From Schizochytrium sp. TIO01 (lineage: Eukaryota; Sar; Bigyra; Thraustochytrida; Thraustochytriidae), in the NCBI GenBank assembly GCA_004764695.1, contig SMSO01000032.1, positions 952,501 to 1,016,500 of the forward strand: a DNA stretch of 64,000 nucleotides, read 5' to 3'. Position numbers and translations under genes: made by a program. Below the pieces are notes generated by a model. The model saw only the letters and a program-made list of their open reading frames with translations, made no database searches and was not told the origin of the DNA. This document shows, piece by piece, positions 54,901-64,000 of the stretch. Each line of letters opens with the position of its first letter. Within the stretch, counting starts at the first letter, position 1.

Positions 54901-56789
54901 CCATCTCCGCAGAGGCTCACGAGACACTTGCTGTGGCCATGAACCGCATTGGAGGACGCTCCAACACTGGAGAAGGTGGTGAGGACCCGAGACGTTTCAA
55001 GCCTCTCCCCAACGGAGACACCAAGCGCAGTGCCATCAAGCAGGTCGCTTCTGGCCGCTTCGGTGTGACCGCAGAGTACCTCGCCAACTCTGACCAGGTC
55101 CAGATTAAGATGGCTCAGGGAGCCAAGCCCGGTGAGGGTGGAGAGCTTCCCGGCTTCAAGGTCTCCGACGAGATTGCCAAGACCCGTGGAACCACCCCCG
55201 GAGTTGGTCTCATCTCTCCCCCTCCTCATCACGATATTTACTCGATCGAGGATCTTGCCCAGCTTATTCACGATTTGAAGAACGCTAACCCGTACGGTGA
55301 GGTTTCTGTCAAGCTTGTATCCGAGGTTGGTGTCGGTATTGTTGCTGCTGGTACTGCCAAGGCCAAGGCTGACCACATCGTCGTCAGTGGTGGTGATGGT
55401 GGCACCGGTGCCGCAGCATGGACTGGAATCCACCGTGCCGGTCTCCCGTGGGAGCTTGGTGTCGCCGAGGCTCAGCAGACTCTCGTTGTGAACGACCTCC
55501 GTTCTCGCGTGCGTCTCCAGGCTGACGGTCAGATGAAGACTGGTCGTGATGTTGTCATCTCCGCTCTTCTCGGTGCCGAGGAGTGTGGCTTCAGTACCGC
55601 CCCGCTTATTGCTCTTGGATGCATCATGATGCGTAAGTGCCACCTCAACACATGTCCCGTCGGTATCGCAACCCAGGACCCTGAGCTCCGCGCCAAGTTT
55701 ATTGGCCAGCCTGAGCACGTGGTGAACTTCTTCCAGTTCCTTGCTGAGGACGTTCGCTCTTACATGGCTCTCCTTGGATTCCGCACATACGAGGAGATGA
55801 TTGGACGCACTGACATGCTCCGCATCGACGAGGCACAGCTCCACTACAAGACCAAGGGTCTCGACCTCTCTGGTCTCTTGCAGCCGGCCACCGACCTCAA
55901 CCCGGACGCTGTCCCATACCACAACATGCTCCAGGACCACGAACTTGAGACTGTCCTTGACCACACCCTCATTGCCAAGGCACAAGAGTCTATCCTTAAT
56001 GGAAACCGCTCCTTCTACGAAACCTCCATCAACAACCTTAACCGCACCACCGGTGCTATGCTCAGCAACCAGGTCGTTCGCAAGTACGGTCATGCTGGTC
56101 TCCCCGACGGCACCATCCGCATCAAGTTTGATGGCTCTGCCGGACAGTCCTTTGGTGCCTTCCTGGCTCGCGGTATCACCTTCGAAATTGAGGGTGATGC
56201 CAACGATGGTGTTGGCAAGTGCCTCTCCGGTGGCCGCATTATTGCATACCCCCATGCCTCCACCTTTGCCCGTCAGCCTTCCTTCAAGGCTGAGGACAAC
56301 ATCATTCTCGGCAACGTCGCACTCTACGGTGCCTCCGAGGGTACCCTCTTTGCACGTGGTATCGTCGGTGAGCGCTTCGCTGTGCGTAACTCCGGTGCCC
56401 ACGCCGTCGTGGAGGGTGCTGGAGACCACGCTATGGAGTACATGACTGGTGGTCGTGTGGCCATTCTCGGACCCACTGGCCGCAACGCATGTGCTGGTAT
56501 GAGCGGAGGTATTGCCTACATCTACGATCCGGAGAACCGCTTCCCCAGCCGCTGCAACCAGGAGATGGTCTCCCTTGAGAAGGTTGTCGATGACGAACAT
56601 GTCGAGGAGCTCCGCGCCCTCATCGAGGAGCACCGTCGCCAGACCGCTTCCCCGGTCGCTCGCAACATCCTCAACAACTGGGAGTCTTCTCTGAACGACT
56701 TTGTTCTTGTGTATCCTCATGACTACAAGCGTGTAATCATGGAGCGCCGCGAGCGTGAGCTTGCTGAGCCTGCCGTTGCTTCTGCGTAA
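51981..56789 (+). CDS. gltB: NAD(P)H-dependent glutamate synthase large subunit, mitochondrial
   Basis: The alpha subunit of glutamate synthase, which makes two glutamates from glutamine and 2-oxoglutarate. It has 1602 residues from ATG 51981. Residues 1 to about 40 are Arg/Ala-rich with almost no acids, a likely mitochondrial presequence. C74 in ERDSCGVGMVA is the nucleophile of the class-II glutaminase domain (about 74-480). In relatives a propeptide is removed to expose this cysteine, and processing here may coincide. A central domain (about 520-800) precedes the FMN barrel (about 850-1250) with VVSGGDGGTGAA near 1134-1146. The 3Fe-4S cysteines are C1214, C1220 and C1225 (CIMMRKCHLNTC). 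The Gly-rich beta-helix domain closes the protein. Unlike plant and fungal NADH-GOGAT, no GltD part is fused; gltD is the separate divergent gene. The frame is intact with strongly C-ending codons, suggesting high expression. Confidence 0.98.
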   Translation: MLGQWRRGAAPLAASARRPLRVALVVVDLGVRAASSSAGKSVVGVTKRTQRGSFKQVPKHKMGLYEPSLERDSCGVGMVANLKGKVSHRIVADANEMLARMAHRGGCGCEANTGDGAGILVGMPDGFMRKIAKSDLGIELPAAGNFASGMVFTSVESDQAEASKKLLEEKAPQFGLKVLGWRDVPTNNSMLGMGARLSEPSITQVFVENSAGHSVEVFERELMRMRKATEAATLDAGIEDFYVCSLSARTITYKGQLTPEQLPQYYLDLVNTDFQSHLALVHSRFSTNTFPSWDRAQPNRVLCHNGEINTLRGNKNWMHARSGVMKSPLLADNDQAGLLPICSDNMTDSGNVDSVLELLVKGSERSIAEAMMMMIPEAHQNDVHISPTKKAFYDYNSLIMEPWDGPAMMAFTDGRFVGACLDRNGLRPSRFYVTEDDHVILSSEVGVLPSLDPATIKHKGRLEPGKLFLVDFETERIVHDEELKHTIAGARDYGAWLKKHLTSLNEWSEAVPAKNSKKALDDKELRARLNAFGYTTETLDLLLAPMAVGGKEALGSMGVDAPLAVLSRLPKGPTEYFKQLFAQVTNPPIDPIREEIVMSLECPVGPEANLLEVTEEHAARLMVKNPILSEQDMAAVLAADSKENAFKGRWYSKEIDMTYAAPAAGESQGDALRAALQNICNQAEEAVANGQVPVIVLSHDKVGDERLPIPSLLALGAVHQHLIKLKQRTNCALFLKAGDAREVHDMACLFGFGADAVCPSTAYDAIRELNSSGRLYAMNYRQEIADDDAIEKYRKALGKGLLKVMSKMGISTLQSYKGAQIFEAVGLNSEIVEMCFTGTTSRIEGADFDAIAQDVATNHHRAYPHTARERGGSAGARAHMPLLANPGDYHYRANGEAHHNTPAAMAEMQYAVREYDQAAWERYRAHTMEANRKVSIRGLLDFNVDPARSISIDEVEPVSEILKRFATGAMSLGSISAEAHETLAVAMNRIGGRSNTGEGGEDPRRFKPLPNGDTKRSAIKQVASGRFGVTAEYLANSDQVQIKMAQGAKPGEGGELPGFKVSDEIAKTRGTTPGVGLISPPPHHDIYSIEDLAQLIHDLKNANPYGEVSVKLVSEVGVGIVAAGTAKAKADHIVVSGGDGGTGAAAWTGIHRAGLPWELGVAEAQQTLVVNDLRSRVRLQADGQMKTGRDVVISALLGAEECGFSTAPLIALGCIMMRKCHLNTCPVGIATQDPELRAKFIGQPEHVVNFFQFLAEDVRSYMALLGFRTYEEMIGRTDMLRIDEAQLHYKTKGLDLSGLLQPATDLNPDAVPYHNMLQDHELETVLDHTLIAKAQESILNGNRSFYETSINNLNRTTGAMLSNQVVRKYGHAGLPDGTIRIKFDGSAGQSFGAFLARGITFEIEGDANDGVGKCLSGGRIIAYPHASTFARQPSFKAEDNIILGNVALYGASEGTLFARGIVGERFAVRNSGAHAVVEGAGDHAMEYMTGGRVAILGPTGRNACAGMSGGIAYIYDPENRFPSRCNQEMVSLEKVVDDEHVEELRALIEEHRRQTASPVARNILNNWESSLNDFVLVYPHDYKRVIMERRERELAEPAVASA

Positions 56790-57245
56790 ATCTTTTTTTT
56801 CAAACCAATCAACCTACCCACTTTTTTTTAAATAACAATCATAATAATAATAAACAAGTCATGGACATTCTATTCTGATTTTTCCTGGTACATGTATTTT
56901 ACTTATTTTTTTCTCTTGTGCTACACACAAGGTATAGACTGGGTCTAGGCTTAAACTCTATTCTCTCATGTTGTTAACCCGGATCTGTGGTTCTTCAACG
57001 AAAGATGAATGTTTGGGGCTGTGGTTATTTATATATTTATTTATTTATTCGTGGAATTTTATCATCTGCTAGTAGTGGTTGACTCTTCTCAATCTAGAAG
57101 TAAAGCACATATTTCTCAGCCCTGCGTCTGCACAGTCTAAAAAGCAGTAAAACGTTATCGCTTTAATTTTTAAAAATTATGTTTCTGTATAAACAAAAGA
57201 AAAAGAAGAAATCAGCAGGTTGCTTCAATAGTCGTGTCATGTCCT
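56790..57245. other. Intergenic region between convergent genes
   Basis: These 456 bases hold the 3' flanks of gltB and of the HEAT-like gene. An AATAATAATAATAAAC stretch near 56840 could carry a poly(A) signal for gltB. The remainder is AT-rich with no frame worth calling. Confidence 0.5.
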
Positions 57246-59831
57246 TTATACTTCACATATTTCATTACGAGTGGTGGTGTCTGAAAGCTCTTGCAACCTT
57301 TCTAAATAAGGCTGCCAATGTGCAACAAGATTTTCTGCATCAGCACCTGCTGAGTTTCCACAATCGGTGTCTTCTTCATCCCAAGAGTCCCATTCGTCAT
57401 CACCATCCTCAATCAGACCTGGAGCATCATCATCTTCATCATCCTCATCATTTTCATTGTAATAACGACTTCCCCGAGTTGCGTCATGAATCTTAGTTTT
57501 CGATAGGTGCAATAAGTTTTTAGCGAGGTTTTCAGCTAAAACTGGTGGTTGGACTGTAGGTAAAACCATCAAAGCGCATTGAATCAACCCTTGTCCCAGT
57601 GCTCCTAGGTCAATTGCGGTGGATGACAACGATGCAGTAACCGCACGTACGAGTTCCTCAGGCTGGGGATGCGACGGAGCCACTACTAAAAGGGCCTCCA
57701 ACAGGTATAACTGATCAGATGTTTCATACACTGCCTCGGTGAGCCAGTGAACAATGAATGGGGCAAACCAGCTGGCTTCTTCGCAAGAAAGAAGGCCACA
57801 AAATGCGGGGAGGAACTTTGCCATATGATTTGCAAACCCAATGTAGCGATTACGAGCACGACGACGGCGTTCTGCCTCTTCTGAATGGACTGTACACTGA
57901 CCAGAGGATTTTGACCTGGATCGAAGAAGTTGGCGTTGTGGACTTACTGGATTTGCGAACACTGTTTCTTGATGAAGGCTAGTCAGATAATCGCGCAGTA
58001 CTTGTGACCGCCGGCGCTGATCGCCATGAAAGACGTCCAAGGGCTCAAGTCGATGAAAATTATGAACTGCCACCATTGCCAAAACTAAATTTTCCATCAG
58101 AAGCCCACTAACTAATGAAACGTTTGTCTGTTTACTTTCTCCAGTCACCGAATGAAAGAGAGCAAGCTCTTCAGAACGCACAGCACAATCAATAAGTATT
58201 GGCTTTGGTCTTCTTTCCTCCTGTGGAGTCTCTCCCATTGCTTGCATTAGATATGCCTGGATAAGCTCTGCTCGAATCCAATCATCCACCTCTGTCCGTG
58301 CCCATAGGTCGACCAGAACATTTTCTACATTATATTTACGTAGCACGCGTACGATTTCCGGGCAAATTTGACGGGTCATGCGCTGTAACTCGAAAGATTC
58401 TCCACAAGATTTACGGGAAATGCAATTCAATACTTGTGGTAGCGTCTTTTGCAAGTTCTCCATAGTACTCGGCGAAATTTCAGGGTGTTGTGCATTAAGT
58501 TCGACAAAAATACCCTCAATGACAAAAAGTCGTCCTTCTTTCTCCTGCCAGCTCATATCCACAGATATGTCAGAGACACGTCCTAAAAGTGTAACACTTG
58601 CATTCCCACGAGCTTTCAGATCTCGATGGCGACGTAGATCTGCCATAATTGCCTCACTACAGGCTTGCCTCACCGTTGATGCAGTGTTTTTCAACAGTGG
58701 CAAGAGCTGATCCGCAAGGCCGTTATCATCCACCTCAGCTCCTGAAATAATTCTCGATGTGGACCGAATCGTACAGATTCTGTCAACAAGATTCAAGAGA
58801 CCATCCGCGAAATAAGGAGTAAGCTCTTCTGATCCTCTCATCGCCCCCAAGGCCTCTTGTAGCATGGTAGTAGCATATCCAGAACGAGGTCCGCCAATAC
58901 GGATGATACTTTCAGCTAAATCTTGAGCTGCTGTGCGTACGGATAATTGAGTATGGGAAAGGGCCTGAAGAACTGTCTTCTGTGCATCTCGCATGTACCT
59001 TTCAACATGTAGACTCTGGAATGTTTCTAAACACACTCGCATGCCATGTAAAGCGCCATCTTGAGCTTTCCAGTACGCACTTTCCTCTAGGCATTGACAG
59101 GCGATGCCCAAGTGAGAAACATTTATAGGATTTGAAGTAGATGCAACGCTATGAAAGGCCTCAAACAATTGTTTTTGTAACGTCTCATCCTCCGTAGCGA
59201 GCCTTCCCAAATATCCCACGCTAAGCTTCCGAGTCGCAGACCACACATCTGTTATTGATCTCAATGTGAAACGGAATAAGTTGTGCCTTCCTGGCACCAT
59301 TTGATAGTTTACACAAAGTTCAAGTCCGTATCGAAATACATTTTGACGCAACAAAGGGTCTTGTTCGTCTGTAGCAAGACTTGTGCACTCATCTAGAGCA
59401 GCTAAAATCTCATCCGCAGAATAAGGGAGCTGAACAAGCCTAGAAATTGTATTTTCATCTTTGCTGCGTACTAATGACCATACCTCTGAGCAAACATTTA
59501 CAGGAATAGGTATTAGCGCGGTATTTACATGGTCTGGTTCATCACATTTAGTCTCTGCATAGTTATTGTTCATGATGTTTGTATTACAAGGTGCCTTCAC
59601 AGGTTCTTTGGGTGAGTTCGAAGAGAACGATTCTGCAGGAGTAGGAGAGGGGACTTCTTTCAAAGCATCCGCACCAAAGGGCACAGGGCTTACCATGCGC
59701 TTTGACCGGGGACTTGATGACCTTTTTAGCCATGCTGTCCGAGCAGAGTTGAGTAAAGAAGATGGCGACGAAAGTAGCCTTGGCGGCGCTTGTGGTGGCT
59801 TAGCCTCATCAGTATTACATCTTCGCATCAT
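57246..59831 (-). CDS. HEAT/ARM-repeat-like protein of unknown function
   Basis: An 861-residue protein from ATG 59831. Residues 1-100 are Ser/Pro-rich, basic and probably disordered. From about 110 to 780 the protein is almost all helix, with repeated helix pairs of the kind seen in HEAT or ARM solenoids (for example QLSVRTAAQDLAESIIRIGG, TASTVRQACSEAIMADLRRH, ALMVLPTVQPPVLAENLAKN). The tail holds an acidic patch (NDEDDEDDDAPGL, then DDEWDSWDEED) of a type that binds basic partners or clathrin-adaptor ears. I do not recognise the family; a nuclear-transport, chromatin or trafficking scaffold are all possible. It is convergent with gltB. The frame is intact. Confidence 0.8.
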   Translation of the reverse strand: MMRRCNTDEAKPPQAPPRLLSSPSSLLNSARTAWLKRSSSPRSKRMVSPVPFGADALKEVPSPTPAESFSSNSPKEPVKAPCNTNIMNNNYAETKCDEPDHVNTALIPIPVNVCSEVWSLVRSKDENTISRLVQLPYSADEILAALDECTSLATDEQDPLLRQNVFRYGLELCVNYQMVPGRHNLFRFTLRSITDVWSATRKLSVGYLGRLATEDETLQKQLFEAFHSVASTSNPINVSHLGIACQCLEESAYWKAQDGALHGMRVCLETFQSLHVERYMRDAQKTVLQALSHTQLSVRTAAQDLAESIIRIGGPRSGYATTMLQEALGAMRGSEELTPYFADGLLNLVDRICTIRSTSRIISGAEVDDNGLADQLLPLLKNTASTVRQACSEAIMADLRRHRDLKARGNASVTLLGRVSDISVDMSWQEKEGRLFVIEGIFVELNAQHPEISPSTMENLQKTLPQVLNCISRKSCGESFELQRMTRQICPEIVRVLRKYNVENVLVDLWARTEVDDWIRAELIQAYLMQAMGETPQEERRPKPILIDCAVRSEELALFHSVTGESKQTNVSLVSGLLMENLVLAMVAVHNFHRLEPLDVFHGDQRRRSQVLRDYLTSLHQETVFANPVSPQRQLLRSRSKSSGQCTVHSEEAERRRRARNRYIGFANHMAKFLPAFCGLLSCEEASWFAPFIVHWLTEAVYETSDQLYLLEALLVVAPSHPQPEELVRAVTASLSSTAIDLGALGQGLIQCALMVLPTVQPPVLAENLAKNLLHLSKTKIHDATRGSRYYNENDEDDEDDDAPGLIEDGDDEWDSWDEEDTDCGNSAGADAENLVAHWQPYLERLQELSDTTTRNEICEV

Positions 59832-60985
59832 TCTACTAACATGTATTAATTTACTTTTTCAGAAAGCAGCGTCAGCGAAGTGAGAAGTAGTAGGTGTACC
59901 ACAATCACGCTCACACAACCCTACAACTTTAGTTGATTAAGTCAATATACTCTTTGAAGTAACTCTGAAGCTAGACACAATCAGCCAATCAATCAAGCAG
60001 CAAACCGTATGTCTACCTCTTCAAGCCTCAAACTGAGTTTCCTCTCAATGCTGATTGCCTTTTATTTCTAAAGAACTTATTCGCCAACATGCGACCAACG
60101 TCTGAAGATCGTCAATGCCCTCACGTGCCTTGGCAAGTGCTTTTACTCTGTTTGATAATGCAAATCCTTAGTACTCATTAGAGCTCATCCTATTAATAGC
60201 CGTTGAGCAATAGCGTGCACGGTATCTTCATATAGGTAAAATAAAAGATCTTGTATGAATGAATAGGCAAATTATTTTACTGCCGAATCTGCAACAAAAG
60301 TCGCCACTGCAAAGAAGGCCGCTGCTGGTGCTGCGCTCAAGGAGGCCATTGCGATAACGAGGCTACGCAGCCACTACGTTCGTAGGCCAAATCAGAGGCC
60401 ACGGCAAGCGTTGCAGGTGCGTGAGGAGTCTCCACATAGATACAGCGATCACATACCCGCGGATAAGCAACGGTCCCTGGCTGCGAGAAACACTCCAAAG
60501 ATGTTGGATGCGGACGTCATGCCTGCTTGTTTCTATTCTTTGCCTTCTCACCTATGCTTTACTGTTGATGTACTTATCGATCCCTTGCGAGAGCGTTCAA
60601 GATGATTAGCAGAGCCGGGGGAAGATGCAGAAGAAAGGACTAGGGAAGAGGCTGGGATTGAGTCTGGTGATTATAATGATGATGGAGGAGCGATGAGTAG
60701 AGACGAGAATTTTTTATTGACTAACCTTGTTGATTTTCTCCGCAATATTATACATGTACAATCCTTTACACTCATATAAATAATTCCATGGAATGGATCT
60801 CTTCAAACATCCCTTTTGGATGCATATGGGTTATTCTTTTACATGGTGTGATGCTAAATGAATCACTGTGCGACGTGGATGGACGGACATAATTAACCAA
60901 ATGTGGATCGTTGATTCTTTCAAATCAGGGAAGAAAGTAAAGAAGCACTTGCGAGATTTATTTTCGTTAGCAAGCAGAAATCATC
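59832..60985. other. Divergent intergenic region, uncertain open frame
   Basis: These 1.15 kb separate the starts of the HEAT-like gene and NDUFS6. A plus frame without stops runs 60267-60605, beginning right after a TAG and reading TKVATAKKAAAGAALKEAIA before turning less protein-like. It has no ATG until about 60500 and no match I know, so I leave it uncalled. The last 250 bases before 60986 are AT-rich and should hold the NDUFS6 promoter. Confidence 0.4.
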
Positions 60986-61345
60986 ATGCAGGCTGCAAGA
61001 TTCTCCATCAGCAAGGTCGCTCGCGCGACTGTTGCTAACTCACAGCGCGTGGCCGTGTCTCGGGCTGTTGGCTTCCAGGCCCAGAACCTCGTGCAGCTCC
61101 GCACATACAAGGTGGACCCCAAGTCGGCCGAGATCACCGGTGTGATGAACAACCCCCAGCGCAGTGACTCTGAGTTCCTCATCAACAAGGTCCCCCCCAC
61201 TGAGACTGACAAGGACACCGTTGCCTGCGACGGTGGTGGCGGCTCCCTCGGCCACCCCATCGAGTACATCAAGATCGACCGCATTAACAACAAACCCTCC
61301 ACCTGCAAATACTGCGGCCTTCGCTGGATTGCCAAGAAGCACTAA
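60986..61345 (+). CDS. NDUFS6: NADH dehydrogenase iron-sulfur protein 6 (complex I)
   Basis: A nuclear-encoded subunit of mitochondrial complex I that binds Zn2+ and is needed for N-module assembly. It has 119 residues from ATG 60986. Residues 1 to about 35 form an Arg/Ala/Ser presequence without acids. The C-terminal domain is the family hallmark: ACDGGGGSLGHPIEYIKID followed by CKYCGLRW, with zinc ligands C81, H90, C107 and C110. Length matches the mammalian protein (about 120). Codon use is C-rich, like the two GOGAT genes and unlike the coiled-coil genes, fitting strong expression. It is divergent from the HEAT-like gene. The frame is intact and no intron is needed. Confidence 0.97.
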   Translation: MQAARFSISKVARATVANSQRVAVSRAVGFQAQNLVQLRTYKVDPKSAEITGVMNNPQRSDSEFLINKVPPTETDKDTVACDGGGGSLGHPIEYIKIDRINNKPSTCKYCGLRWIAKKH

Positions 61346-62180
61346 ATCAGCGCGAGCGAGCAAGCAAGCAATCAAGCAAGTATGTGAGCAACAACCTTGC
61401 TTTTAGTCATGAGCATGCAAGCGACCCTTTACTAGGTTTAGAATCGAGCAAGCGATCGACAAATCTAAATACCGTGCGCGCCTATGTCCGCATTTGTCTT
61501 TCCATTCTTATTCCTTCTCGTTCAACACTCTACGCCACTGACTCTTTTTGGCTTCTCCATGTCACTTGCTGCTGCATAGCTCTAGTAGGGTACCTCTTGA
61601 GTCCGTCTAAAAGTTGAAGAATGAAGTGCATTATATGATTAGATTTCTAGTTCGCCTTCATTTGTTCTTTAAAAATTCCAATTCATGGTCTCTTTATAAA
61701 ATTGCCTTGTTCTCTAGATCCCAAATTTAGTCTTGAGCATCATGGATTGCCTTACCTGCTAGATTTGAAAGTTAGTCTTGAAAATCAGGTCCTCCCTTTC
61801 ATATGTGTGCACCAGAAAGTTTTGGGGGATTCTCCACAAGCCAACCACGCTTGATAATGTAACCCCCCCCCCCCCAAAAAAAAAGAAAAAACCAAAAACG
61901 TGCATAATGACCTCAGAATTGACTGTCGGCAGTCATCTGACAACAGAAAACATTCAAATTCGTTCGATTTGGCGATTATCTTGCCTCAATTGCTAGCTCC
62001 TTTTGTCTGAATGTATCATAGTACAGCGGAGAGAAGAAAATCCAAGGCGACAGAAAAAGGGAAAATGAATACTTATAAGCTGCGCAAAGGTGAGACCACG
62101 CATTCATATATACACGTATATATAGTCTCTATTTTAAAAATTAAAATTAAACTTTTGTATAACAAGGTTGAAGCATTTTA
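61346..62180. other. Intergenic region between convergent genes, with C13-A9 tract
   Basis: These 835 bases hold the 3' flank of NDUFS6 and of the minus-strand gene at 62181. A run of 13 C then 9 A lies at 61863-61884. A 77-codon ATG frame at 61384-61617 has no recognised product and probably belongs to the NDUFS6 3' flank. Confidence 0.5.
61863..61884. repeat. C13-A9 homopolymer tract
   Basis: Thirteen cytosines followed by nine adenines. Such runs are length-unstable and error-prone in sequencing. Confidence 0.85.
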
Positions 62181-64000
62181 CTAGGAAGAAACATTGCGCT
62201 TCTTCCATGCCTTTTTCAAACCAGCAATGCGTTGCTTTAATTTCCTCTCGTCAGGAAATTCAGCATTAGGTTCTTTGGTTGAGTACATTCGCCTTGCAGA
62301 ACTGATGAGGTCCCGCGGACGCACGTTAAGTTCAGCATTAATTCTTTCCTGAAAAAAATGGTCCACAATGTCGGGAATTTGGCATGGACGACCACGTTTC
62401 CGAGGTCGGTCCTGAGGTTCATCATTATCAAAATTTCGGGTTCGAACCTTTAACTCATCATTTCGCTCAATCTCTTTATTCAACTCATATGGACCTGGAA
62501 GAGAGTAACGTTCAGGGAGCTTTTCCTCAAGATCTCGTCGAATAGTTCGTGCAGAAACAATAGGATTGCGGAAGATCTCGTGGAGCTCATTTTGAACGGT
62601 GCTCACCAGGTTTTTTCCAAACGGGGATTCAAATGCTGGACGGAGTGCCCAGCCAGCTGGTAAGAGAAGCTCCTTTTTCATCAGCATATCGCCAGATAAG
62701 TTGAAATCTTGCAACGTTTCATCACCCTTACGGACATCCAAATGCCCATTCTTGAGAAGATTTTGCGTTAAGCGTACAGCTGTGGCAATGAGATCTTTAC
62801 GCAAATTAGTATTCTCTGCCGTACTAGCTTCCCCAGTCCCTGGGCCCATTGTAGAAGACCTTTGCACAGGTACAAGTGCACCCAATGGCGAGCATTTCAG
62901 AACTTGTGTCCCATTTGGGCTTTCATATTGAGGCAGGAAAGGGCTGCCATAGCCCGAGATTACAGATGGTGCATGCACAGCGTCGATAATATCTTCAGAG
63001 TCTGAGTCAAGGTCTGCTTGGCTGTTGCTTGTGACGGCATTCCCATTCATCGTAACATTGAAAGTGCCGATGTTGTTATCATTTGCGTTCATGCTGGCAT
63101 TAGCCTCGCTTGATTCATTGGGCATGGAGATTAAATAATCAGCATCTGCTTCTACCATGCGAGGCGCTTCGTCTTGATCAACCTCCGAAGGTCCCTGACC
63201 CGCTTGCGAATGCAAATGGTCTTCCCAGGGTTTGCCTGCCTAACTCTTGACTTACACTTTGATGATGAAGCACATGACTTTGGGATACATCAACCCCAGG
63301 AGGCGCGTGCGCTATAATGCCAGACTGCTGCTGATCATTGGGGTCCGCTGGGCGTTGCACATCCTGGTCAGTTACGATTGTAGAGGATAGACTAGCTGAA
63401 GAATCTTGCATTATCTCATCCCCATCTTCAAAATCTCCAACTCCTATACCATGCCCGGTATTTCCATCATCACGAAGAACTTCAAAACCACAATCTTTCA
63501 GTTCAACTTGGGCTATCTCCTCATCCCCGGTTGCAAGAGTCCCTGACTGTATCACACCAGTCATGTCTACCCCATCGCCAACTTCAGGGTGCGACCAAAC
63601 TTTGAACTGGAAAGGCGAGGTGCACATGGAAATATCCTGCGCCGTTCGCAACGAGTGCCTATCCCATTCTGGAATCGAAAGCTCAATTTCAGCAGCGCGT
63701 CCAATCCGCATGGATAGTGCTTGCGCCAGCTTGAAGAATGACATGCATGTTTCTCGCAGACGTAATTTGTTATAAACAACTAACTGCACAAAGCTATTGG
63801 GCACACCACCATTCCACGCAAGCGCAGCCGAAAGACCACGTGGTGAAAGAATGCTGCGGAGCTTTCCAGGGACAGATTGCTTTGTAAAACGCTTGAGTTG
63901 GCCTCGGCATTGGGAAAAATGAAGTTCCATAGGATCTTCTTCTTCACCTTGCTCAAAGCGAAGCACACGCTCTACCACGATGGCACCTTGAGCGTTCCAG
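62181..64000 (-). CDS. Probable nuclear protein with AT-hook-like motif, 5' partial, one intron
   Basis: Two minus-strand frames join into one gene through a 61-nt intron. Exon A, from beyond 64000 down to 63256, has no stop and no need for a start in the window; the first ATG in frame would cut conserved-looking sequence. Exon B runs 63194-62181. The junction reads HHQS then GPSEVDQDEAP. The part visible is about 585 residues. Exon A begins with a globular-looking part (VLRFEQGEEEDPMELHFSQC, VPNSFVQLVVYNKLRL) followed by an acidic, Ser/Gln-rich linker. Exon B has an Asn/Ser-rich acidic stretch, a helical part (NLRKDLIATAVRLTQNLLKN), and then DRPRKRGRPCQIP, an AT-hook-like basic motif, ending in a Lys/Arg-rich tail. 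DNA or chromatin binding is inferred from the motif and composition only. The family was not recognised. Confidence 0.7.
63195..63255 (-). other. 61-nt GT-AG intron
   Basis: On the minus strand it begins with the consensus donor GTAAGTCAAG and ends GCGGGTCAG. Without splicing the upstream frame stops at 63178-63180, after overlapping the downstream frame. Removing exactly 61 bases restores one frame in phase 0. It is the best-supported intron in the window and gives a size standard for this genome. Confidence 0.72.

Noticed and set aside
52572-56720. Very long minus-strand open frames (584 and 621 codons) opposite gltB
   Set aside because: They are shadows caused by the strong third-position C bias of gltB; they lack domains and the true gene is on the plus strand.
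60267-60605. 112-codon frame, plus an overlapping cysteine-rich frame (about 60270-60370)
   Set aside because: The longer frame has no early ATG. The cysteines in the other frame come from TGC in GCTGCTGG-like sequence, and it has no start or signal peptide in frame.

Overview
The window looks like nuclear DNA of a flagellated, mitochondriate protist. Three genes encode proteins with mitochondrial presequences: both subunits of NAD(P)H-glutamate synthase and the complex I subunit NDUFS6. At least two genes encode axonemal proteins (CFAP100 and a CFAP97/hemingway-family protein). Most genes are single long open frames on either strand, but two short GT-AG introns can be inferred. A split, mitochondrion-targeted GOGAT, flagellar genes and intron-poor genes fit a stramenopile, perhaps a labyrinthulomycete. 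That placement is inference, because no rRNA or other taxonomic marker is present. I found no tRNA or rRNA gene, CRISPR array, intact transposon or virus.

Layout. Positions 1-19,600 are gene-dense: the end of an unrecognised gene (minus), an EF-hand protein, an ankyrin-repeat protein (minus), a large coiled-coil protein with a frameshift, a Ser/Arg-rich protein, CFAP100 (minus), the CFAP97-family protein (minus), a degenerate EF-hand-like protein and a Sec14/CRAL-TRIO protein. Positions 19,600-27,400 hold 2.9 kb without a recognisable gene, a tyrosine aminotransferase whose last ~60 codons lie in the +1 frame, a likely 64-residue two-exon gene, and gltD (minus). Positions 27,377-51,980 are a 24.6 kb gene desert full of tetranucleotide microsatellites, short palindromes and alternating AT-rich and GC-richer blocks. 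gltB (plus) follows, then a HEAT/ARM-like protein (minus), NDUFS6 (plus), and a probable nuclear protein with an AT-hook-like motif and a 61-nt intron (minus, running off the window).

How the genes relate. gltB and gltD encode the two subunits of one enzyme. They point away from each other across the desert, and each carries its own presequence. Tyrosine aminotransferase uses 2-oxoglutarate/glutamate as its amino acceptor/donor pair, so it draws on the glutamate pool that GOGAT fills. The 0.9-16 kb segment is rich in coiled-coil, EF-hand and ciliary proteins, which makes its unnamed members candidates for axoneme or basal-body functions.

The most interesting signals are: (1) two unrelated genes interrupted by a +1 frameshift at the same heptamer, GAATGAT, with the stop codon UGA in the incoming frame; (2) the split, divergent GOGAT pair around a large repeat desert that could be a centromere or heterochromatin candidate; (3) a probable small spliced gene at 24.6-24.9 kb.
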